Shown here: one piece after another, positions 55,551-64,000 of the stretch
How positions within the stretch are numbered: the stretch's first letter is position 1
How the letters are laid out: every line of letters begins with the position of its first letter
Assembly (NCBI RefSeq): GCF_032062135.1
Contig: NC_092864.1
Span: forward strand, 16,877,653-16,941,652
DNA length: 64,000 nt
Source of the DNA: Pyxicephalus adspersus
Taxonomy: Eukaryota > Chordata > Amphibia > Anura > Pyxicephalidae
Reading direction: 5' to 3'
Notes under the pieces: model-generated
Seen by the model: the letters and a program-made list of their open reading frames with translations, nothing else
Database searches by the model: none
What the model was told of the DNA's origin: nothing
Made by a program: the position numbers and the translations under genes

Positions 55551-56680
55551 AATACACTTACCGCCAACACATTAAATGACAATATACATACCACCAATAC
55601 AGTGAACAATGTACTAATTGCCACCATAGAAAATCTGATCACCCTTCTGAAAAAATCTGGCATTATAAAAATGGGGATCAGATTTAGAAAAATAAAAAAA
55701 ATGGCCCCACTTACTTATAAACAGGCCCCTTAGGTGTGAAAATGACATTCACTATAGAACCAACATATTGAAGGTGAATCCATCCAATAATACAATGAGC
55801 CGTGTTCTGCAGGGCTCAGCTAAGAATAGAAAGCCATCAACATGTTTATGTGAAATGTTTTTCTTGCATCTGTTCGGCAATATTCTTGGGGTGGATCATG
55901 TGGTCATTGGAAAAACGATTCTTGCTTTGGAAAACAGTTACAGATTTGCTTCCAGGTACTAACAAAGGAAGACAATGAAAGATAATAGAGTCTGTGATCA
56001 ATACAACTGCTGATCCTCATCAATAGTCCCACAAGACATGTATCCCATGTGCCTAATCTATATCATGCAATACAATTTACCTCCCCTGTAGCGCACAATT
56101 GAAAGGATTTAATTTTCAAGACTCAGTTATTGAAAAGATTCCTGCCTCCTTGGTAATGAAAACCTTGTTACAACATATATAACTGCTATAAATATTACAA
56201 AAATTATTTTAAATTAATTTTTACAAACCCTGCTGCAAAGAAAAAAATACCAATTAATCCTGCTAGAAAACATATAAAATGATATCTTCCTATACTCTCT
56301 TGTTCTCTCAGGTATCATTGTTTCTAGGTGTGGCTTACATTAAAGCACAGCTATACCCAATATATTCACTTTTATCAATGTTCTAGACATAATAATGTAT
56401 ACCTAAAGTAATCTTGAAATGTGTAACTTCAGTGTTCTCTCTAGGAAGGTTTGGCTGGGCTGATAGCCCGGCAATTTTCATTTCCGGCCTGGTTTACTGT
56501 CATCAGGTTGTCATCATACTCAATCCCTCAATCCAATGAACCATTTACATGGATGAAAAGAAAATGCCAGGATGTAAGATGGCAGGACAAAAGCGAAAGC
56601 TGTATCTGTTTTCTAAAGAATAATTTCCATTAATATTATTCTCTTGTGGCATTTTATAATCTAATACTTGTAAATAAATG

Positions 56681-56748
<68 letters not shown>

Positions 56749-58489
56749 AAACACATTAAATGCCATACAATTACATAGGGAGAAATGTCCATCAATGGGA
56801 ACATAATATAGCAGAGATGTATGTAGTCACCTGCCAGGGAGAATGCATTAACAGAAGGCGCTGTCTGTATGTAGTCACCCGCCGGTACATCAGCAGAATG
56901 AAAAGAAATCAACTTGGCGGGAGCTGTCAGTGCAATGTCAGTGCTTTGTTCTGGCTGTCAGTCAGCATGATGCAGGGAAGGGACAAGAACAAGCACGCAG
57001 GGGACCCAACCATAAAAAAGTCAAGTGAGGCTTTCATTTCTATTTTGCTTCTATTTTCAGCTCCTAAAAATCATATCTGCGTTCTAGCAAATTATAATTT
57101 TACCATTTACTATAACTGATTCACCACTTTTCAGTTTGTAATTTTTATTGAAAGTCCTCTTTCCATTCAAAAATGTAAATAATTGCTCCACAAGCTATTT
57201 TGATTCTGACTCTTATAAAAATTGCCTTCGCATCTCATGCAGATCATTTTCTAAAACTGCAAAAAAATGTAAAAGTCGCTGCAATGTGCAAGCCTGGAAG
57301 TATATATATAAATATATATATAAATACGGTAACTTCTCTGGAATCTCAGTTCTGCTTGTGTGATTGGCTCATTGTTCCCCCCAGAAATTACCATTTACAA
57401 TTATTTTCTGTCGTTTTAGTGAGGTTTTGTTTCTTATTAAAGGGATGCAGATACCTCAACTTTTCTCATTACAACACAAAGATCTATCTGACTGGTGGTA
57501 ATGAATGCTAATGCTACCTTTTCCATGGATAAAGGTAAAGAATAGAAGAACTGCTCAGTGTGTGGGGTACAGAAAAAAATTATTCAGGTTTGACCTATTA
57601 AGCCAATGCGTTTTAGAAACATAATAATTGGATAAGTATTTTAGGTGCAAGGAATTAATAATACACTTGATCTACATATTTAACTAATATGTGTTGCCTT
57701 GACTTTAGGCAGCCATAGCCCTGCCGCCGAGGACACATCATTACATGCGTTTAAAGGAAGTGGTTTGAATGACACACAGCACAGATGCCTAGATGAATAA
57801 ACTAAAAGTCACAGTTGGCCAAAAGTATCTTTTATTTCATGCTGATGTTGTGATAAATTTATTGGCCTTCAGTTTATTTTCAATCTTGTTGAATATAAAA
57901 CTAAAGCTGATCAAAGCTAGCTGAAACCTGCTGTACACATTGCTCTTATAGTAGCTGAAGCCTATGGGGACATTAATAAAGAAGCAGTGATCTGACAACA
58001 GACGTGCTTTCTTTGTTCTCCACATTTTTGAAGTTATATCATTACATGTCCTGGCTTCCACAGGGCTGGGAAAAACTGGTCCCCTAACAATGCCCAAATT
58101 GGCTCTATTAGATGATACAAATGACTTCTTATTTGAAATCAATACTCTAATATTGAATGACTCCTCAGATGCTCAGCGGACAGACGAGAGCATATGTAAA
58201 GAAAGATAATGATGTAGGTAGAGACTTGACAAGAGATAGGTGCTGGGGCATCTGACTGACCTCCAATAGCCGCTTCATTTTCTTCCTTGAACTAATGTTA
58301 TTCTTTGTTCTTTTCAAAGCAAACAAAAAATTGGAGAATTTCTGAGTATTTTTCTACAGGATGTGCTTTAGACTTTTACCTCCCTGACATTCTCAATCTG
58401 ATTTGATAGTACATAAAATCTTTAACAGTAGTCACTCTCCCTGTAATGGGATCACAGGCTGTGCCTGTCAGACTAGGAGAAATTTGTTC
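55551..58489. other. intergenic sequence with an AT microsatellite
   Basis: Contains (AT)n at 56683-56743. The frames at 56760-57119 and 57200-57511 have no recognised family. No gene can be supported. Confidence 0.5.
56683..56743. repeat. (AT)n microsatellite, the longest in the window
   Basis: An AT run of about 60 bases without interruption. Confidence 0.95.
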
Positions 58490-58620
58490 AATAATGGAAG
58501 GAAACTCACATACATAATTTACAGACTCCATACAAGCAATGTTCACTATGGGATCTGAACCAGGAACCTAATGCTACAAGGTAACAGTGGTACACACTCA
58601 ATGACTATCCTGCCCACTGC
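58490..58620 (-). mobile_element. tRNA-derived SINE fragment, minus strand
   Basis: The reverse strand reads 'ggttcctggttcagatccca' (B-box-like), then 'tgcttgtatggagtctg' and 'atgtgagtttccttcc', matching the order 'gggttcgaatccc, tgcatggagtttgcatg, gtgggtttcctcc' of vertebrate tRNA-derived SINEs. Upstream, 'gtgtaccactgttaccttgt' fits a decayed A-box side. Confidence 0.6.
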
Positions 58621-59319
58621 TTGCATATCCTACAAAAAGGTCACATTTTATATATTTTATTTAGCATTTCTGTTGATGGCTTAACTTCTAGATTTGAACA
58701 TGATTGTGTTTAATTATTCATTTTCTGTATTCTACAATGCGCACAAATATGGATTTAAAGTGGATCTGTAAATGGATTAAGGTTCTTTTCAGACTTGCGG
58801 TTGACTACATTGTTGTACGGCAGGTTCAATGGCTCTCTCAACCACTCCCATTTGAATGATTGGGAATAATTTGTTGCATTGCAGTGGGGTTGTGATGCAG
58901 TTCCTGGTGGTGAAATGTTGCTTCTGGCTGTGTGGTTGCCTAAAGAAGAACCAAATGCCTCCGCAGGGACAAGGTGTTAATGTGTGATGTGTTTGCTGCT
59001 CCTAGGTACATAGAAAACTAATATCATTGTTTATCTTTAAGAACCAGCACTATGGTGCCAGTGACCAAGTGGCTGCTAAGGTGCCAACTGTGGGGAGCCA
59101 TAAGGAACCCAAAGAAGGTCTGAACCTGCCCTTTAAAACAGTGCATGAGCTTCAGACAAATGATCTTGCCGAGGTAAGGATTATGCCACCTATGTACTGC
59201 AGGTAACATTTCCTTTTTCTCCCTTTACCAATGATCAGACCACAATTCAGTAACTTTGTAGCAAGTCACAAAGTTGAGAGGCAGTAACAAGGGGCTGCAC
59301 TGTGTCACATCAGGAGGAT
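58621..59319. other. intergenic sequence, nothing firm recognised
   Basis: 58780-58970 looks like part of a short repeat ('gacttgcggttgactacatt', 'tcaaccactcccatttgaat'). Confidence 0.4.
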
Positions 59320-59535
59320 GGGTCTGATTTATTAAAGGTATCCAAGATTGGAGAAGATAGATTGTCATTAGATAACTTGGGTGATCTAGAAAAAAATCGA
59401 GAATGGATTTATTAAAAGTCATTTGGTATTAGTTGGCAAATGTTTCAGTGCTGGACCAGATTTGCTGGATCACGTAGGTTCTCCCAGGTTAGTCTATCTT
59501 CTTCAGTATTGGAGAACTTCAATAAATCAGACCCA
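59320..59535. repeat. palindromic MITE, copy
   Basis: The left 'gggtctgatttattaaaggt' and the right 'aacttcaataaatcagaccc' pair. Inside, 'tccaagattggagaaga' and 'tcttcttcagtattgga' pair. Same family as 5822-6243 and 35221-35446. Confidence 0.8.
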
Positions 59536-60440
59536 TAGTGTCATCTCCAAACCAGCATCTTAGTTCATGAGGAAGATGGTGACTCTGGAGGATGTCTGGA
59601 TAAAGATGGTGTTGAGGAATAAAGAGATTAAGGTATTATCTGGGGAATCTCCATAATAAATGCTTGGAAGTGTTCCTACACATTGATTCGCCTGCTTGCA
59701 CTTATCATAGAATGTCCTCTTTGTAGTCAGCCAAGACTCCGTTGATTCACCCATCTCAAGTATCAAACACATGAAGCCTACTCTTCTAAAAAAAAAATGA
59801 AAATCATAATACACTGGCCTATTTGTCACCAAGCTGCTATATCTATGCACAGTCCTGCAGAGAATGGAATTTGTAATGTGGCAGGATGACCTCACGTGGG
59901 TGAGTCACCGCTCATTAACTTATTCATAGAGGTGGAAGGACAGACGGATATTCGGTGGCTGGCCATGTGCCAAGGCCTGGCACGGCTTGTGTATCATTGT
60001 ATCTTCATTATTAAGCCTCTTCCTCCTCTCAGCTATTTCCTTACACTCTGTTTATCGTCTTATGGTTGTCTGCCATTCATCCGCTACGCAGATCCATATT
60101 TTCCCTTTTGCTTTCCCCTCCTCCACTGCCCTGACAAATGGAGCCTGGCTTTTCTGCTTCGAAGAACAACAGGGGTTTTACCTTTGAACTCTCTCCCCAT
60201 CCCTCACCACCACAGGCGTCTTTTCTTGATGTAGTACACTAATTGATTCTCTTTTCTAACTCATTATCTGATTTCTGCCAATTAACTCTCCGGTATTCTC
60301 TCAAAAGGACTCTCTGCTAAGTTGTACCATATAGATTTAGCCATATATAATTGTATCCTCCTAGTGGAGTGAGCGTTTGGGTTTTTTATATTGGAGGTCC
60401 TTGGCCTTCAGAATTCCTACTAAATATACGTGATCTACAT
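59536..60440. other. intergenic sequence, conserved-looking block at 59900-60230
   Basis: 59900-60230 has even composition and + strand frames (59896-60234, 59987-60187) without any family match or usable splice context. Nothing else was seen. Confidence 0.35.
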
Positions 60441-60687
60441 TAGCGGTTGCCAACCGGTGGTCTGCAAGAAAGTTTTTGGTGGTCCGGGGCTCTGGCCGGT
60501 GCGTTCACCAGCGGAGTCAGAAGGACCACCCAGAGCTGTGGACCATGTCCAGCATATGAATCAGGGAGGCTCAGGGTGGTGGGTAGGTTGTGTCTCAGGC
60601 TCAGACCTGTGATGGGAGAGTGGGCATCATGGGTCCGCTGCCCGTAAGTTTATTGGTCTGTAAGTCCGAAAAGGTTGGCCACCACTG
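60441..60687 (-). mobile_element. hAT MITE ('ggtccccaacc' family), 247-bp copy
   Basis: Ends 'tagcggttgccaaccggtgg' and 'aaaaggttggccaccactg' are inverted. The flanks 'atctacat' and 'atttacat' agree at 7 of 8. Shares 'ggggctctggccggtgc' and 'gatgggagagtgggca' with the copies at 37554 and 63835, in reverse orientation. Confidence 0.85.
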
Positions 60688-63600
60688 ATTTACATGAGAT
60701 CCCTGCATGTGAGTTCCCAACCCTAGAGATTTAGCCACTTTTTCTGTAGGATTCTCAATGTGCTTTATGTAGCTGAAAGAACAGCGGGTGCACCAAGACC
60801 CTTTGATGCTCAGGTAGAGTGAGATTCAATGGCTGGGGTGACATCAGAACCAACTCCAGTGGAAGGATCTTATTTCTGCATTTCCACTACTGTCCGCCTA
60901 CAATCCAAATACGACTTTTGGTTGTCTAAGATAAATCGGTCTAAAACTCCTATTTTGGTTTGATGTGGATAGTGGTTAACTGATTCATATGTGAACATTT
61001 AGTGTAAACTAAATAGACGGAGTAAACCACCTTTATGATGTCTACTATTGGTAGAGAAATCTAGCAACTTTGCTTCAGACATCTGACTGTCGGGTCCTTT
61101 TGGAAATAAAGGAATTAAGTGGGTAATTCACTCAATCAAAGATTGTTATCAGTAACAATTAGTGGAAAGCCCCTTAAAGAACACAGTGTGATTGATTTAT
61201 TAAAGGAGCTGCCCTTGCAAGGGATGTTTCAGTTAGTTGGTCAGTGATCCTATACTGTTAGCCATCTGCTTTAGTATATGCAGTATAAATATAATGTATA
61301 TATGTATGGATGGAATTTTTGCTTTTGTTTTAATCTGCACATTTTGATTCTTTTCATCTTTTTCCTCTTTGGTAATCATACACATGGTTTCAATTTGGTA
61401 TCTATAAAGAAATTCATAGTGTTTTAACAGTATCATCAATTGAGGACAGCAAGTCTATACTGGGGGCACATGAGTTACGATATAAAAAGGTGTTTTTGGT
61501 TCCATTAGTTGTCTACATCCTAACCATAAACTCATATGTTGGCCTAGAAGGCCATGCTGGCACACTATAATTAGGTGAAGAGCATAGACATCTAGAAAAG
61601 TTGCTGCTTTTTCAGATCCTGAGGAGGTAGGTGATATTTGTGTGAGAGCTTCATGGCAGACATGGAAACCACCAAGTCTAGAATCCCGAAAAAATCCCTC
61701 AGGAGGAGCTGGAATCAACAGCTGGGGAGAGAGAAGTCTGAGTAAGCCTGCTACCTCTGCAACACCTACAGGATTAAGTAGCTGAAAATGCTAATGACTG
61801 CAATAATGAATCGTTTATTTTCCTGTTGCGGGGATTTACTAACAAACATTTATTATTCAATTATCAGACTATAGTTCTATAAATTTTTTTTTTTTAACAA
61901 AGTAGTAATCTAAGACTGTATTGCAGCTCCTTTAAAGTGCTTTGGCAGTAGCACCCATCTCTCTGATTTACTGCTGGAGCCCCTAAACTTTTGGATGTAA
62001 GGCACACAGACACCCAGCACTTCCATTTCCAACTAGGCAGGTGCCATTACCTGGGTGACCCTTTGCTAGGCTCTATCACTCTATGGGCATTCCCATATTT
62101 ATCTTATCATTATTTGCACAAGACCTTGGACAAGTTCCAAATAAAGTGGTCAGCAATGGCGGTATTGGCATGAGTAATCAACTTGCTGATTGCCTGATCG
62201 ACAGTTTGGATTTAATTTGGTTTTTATTCTATTGAGCCGCCAACTGCATCCAACCACATCCAGGCACTTTGTGCAGTAAATTTGCCTAGGCAAAGAACAC
62301 GTTGCTTGATCGAAGATGTAAGCACGGATTACAACACTCTTTCAGATCTGGAAAAAAAGTCTCCTAAACATGAACATGAACAATAAATTCTGTCTCCAAA
62401 AAAAGGGTTTTAGCTGTGTCTGCTCCCCCAGTAAAGAATGATCCCCTCACTACCAGGAAGGGGCTTTTACTTCTTGCCACTCTAGGGTAACTATTGTCTT
62501 GGCCTATGTTACCTATCCAACAATCTAGCTCTGATCACAGGATCAGAATTGAGAAGAAATCTTTTTAAACAGGGCAAATACAGTATAAAAACTTCACAGA
62601 AGTTTTAATCCTTCCAACACTATCTGAAAAATGTAACCCAAAGCCAATGAACAGCTAAATAACAGAGGATTTGTATTTCTTTCTATTTAGTTGTAAGATT
62701 TACATACATCTGGCAGAAGAAGAGACCCGATTTTTCATTACTACAGTTCGATAACAGAGGTCTTGTTCGTCTTGTGATTGGAGAGTGAAAGGAGAAAAAG
62801 CGGATGGATGAGTTCATCTCTTTATCACTCTCTTCCTCTTTCAAGGAGCTAATTGGCATCTTGTGCTGCTTCGTCCTCCCCAGTTCTGCTGGAAAGAGAC
62901 TGCCAGAGGTTGTATTTTTAGGTATTTACATTTCTTGCATTACAAAATACATTTATTGATGCATTAATCTGTGTCTACTATATCTGCTGGGACTCCAGGT
63001 TTATCTTTTGGTTTAATTACATTTAGGAATCATGTATTTTATGATTTTAGCAATGAACCTTGTTCTTCAGATGTTATAGTGGTGTCATTAAAATGTGATG
63101 TAAATCTTTAAGGAATGAAACCAGATATATCTAGGATTGGGTAGATAACACATCCATGCAACGGAAACACCACTTCACCATTTTAAAGGGTACCATCTCC
63201 CTTCTTCCCATGACCTCCCAGGAATTCATGGCGTGTCCGGATGTCCGTGCTAAAGTTAGATCATTTACGCAGTGTTCAGCTTTGTGGGGCTTGGATAGGA
63301 GTAAAAATAATACTGGTAATGTGGGCTAGTTAGAGAATTGCATCAGGGGAACTGGGGACATCCAGATGATCAGGAGGCCTTTAGGATTTTTCTGGCCCTG
63401 CTCAGATAAAGTATTTAGTGTCCTCAAGATGGTGAATAACACTTTACCAATGAAAGTACTGTCATTCGTCATTTGGCAAGGATGTGTCTGCCACCTGGGA
63501 CAGATACACAGATACAGACAATTACTGGACTGCCTTTAAAATAGGAAATGCTATGCCTGGGGGTTGTTTGCAAATAATTGGGTTATTTTTTTTCCTGAAA

Positions 63601-63834
63601 TAACAATGCCCAAATCAGTATAACTCATTTTTGGAGCAGGATTCCGGCCCTGATTTAGGTGATACTGTGTTATGTGTAAAAGAAGCAGAGTTTTTGAGCA
63701 GGATTTGTCCAAATATGGTTGAATTTGGAGCAAATCTTAATGAATAAAGAGAAGTACAATTTATGGCATGGGTTTATTTGTGTAGTAAGCCTTTATACCA
63801 AATATGAAGCCAGTATCTTAGACATACTGTACGA
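60688..63834. other. intergenic sequence, no gene seen
   Basis: A conserved-looking block at 62690-62960 ('gagctaattggcatcttgtg') and a T tract at 61887-61898 are the only notable items. The minus-strand frame at 61455-61718 has no recognised family. Confidence 0.45.
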
Positions 63835-64000
63835 CAGTGGTCCCCAACCTTTTGGAGCTCGCAAACCACTAAATGCACTGACTCCAGACCGTGCATGTGC
63901 GGGGAGTCGTGTGTCACTTAAAAGGGAAAAAACTTCCTCCAAAGTGACGTCATGATGTCAGAACCCACCCACTCTCCCAGGTCTGAGCCTGCAATGGGAG
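63835..64000 (+). mobile_element. hAT MITE ('ggtccccaacc' family), cut by window end
   Basis: Begins 'cagtggtccccaaccttttg', the best preserved terminus of the family in the window. It continues with 'gcaaaccactaaatgcactg', 'aaagtgacgtcatgatgtca' and 'cccacccactctcccaggtc', matching 37554-37897. The right half lies outside the window. Confidence 0.85.

Noticed and set aside
26186..64000. Search for genes that neighbour TEDC2 in mammals (such as NTN3 or CCNF)
   Set aside because: No netrin-type cysteine-rich exons, cyclin-box exons or other recognisable neighbours were found on either strand.

Overview
The window is vertebrate nuclear DNA, almost certainly from a frog (Anura). It has long introns with GT/AG boundaries, AT-rich intergenic sequence, many (AT)n microsatellites, and a dense load of Tc1, mariner and hAT DNA transposons, MITEs and CR1/L2-type LINE tails. 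Several of these repeat families I recognise as common in frog genomes. No bacterial, viral or CRISPR features were seen. One assembly gap of 995 N lies at 30671-31665.

Two protein-coding genes can be supported, both on the + strand. The first is a frog TEDC2 (tubulin epsilon and delta complex 2, the C16orf59 family). It is spread over eight coding exons from 8259 to a stop codon at 26185. Joined in phase, they give 486 codons with no internal stop; the first exon(s), carrying the start codon, were not found. One exon (16182-16346) is a symmetric-phase 165-nt exon that appears to have no counterpart in the mammalian protein. The second is a compact 126-codon single-exon gene at 47178-47558, whose product is a two-pass membrane protein of the TMEM100 family. 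It has a purine-rich leader upstream with a possible 5' UTR splice donor.

Layout. 1-8258: a Tc1-like element cut by the window edge, a LINE 3' end, a frog dispersed repeat, two abutting palindromic MITEs, and an unexplained conserved-looking block. 8259-26185: TEDC2, with hAT MITEs, LINE fragments and AT repeats in its introns. 26186-36415: intergenic sequence with AT repeats, the assembly gap, a foldback repeat duplicated beside the gap, about 1.1 kb of pyrimidine-rich degenerate minisatellite, and a nested palindrome centred on an RFX-type X-box. 36416-37897: a nearly full-length dead mariner, then a hAT MITE. 37898-46650: SINE-like and Tc1 fragments and a tandem array of about 238-bp units. 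46650-47560: the TMEM100-like gene. 47561-64000: intergenic sequence with further hAT MITEs, a pogo-like MITE, a strong hairpin and a SINE-like fragment; another hAT copy is cut by the window end.

The two genes do not form a pathway that can be seen here. TEDC2 acts at centrioles; the TMEM100-like protein is predicted to sit in membranes. Nothing in the window amounts to a new multi-gene system. The best leads are the extra TEDC2 exon, the TMEM100 paralogue, the X-box palindrome, the 238-bp array and the target-site-bounded MITE families. Family assignments come from remembered motifs, not from database searches.
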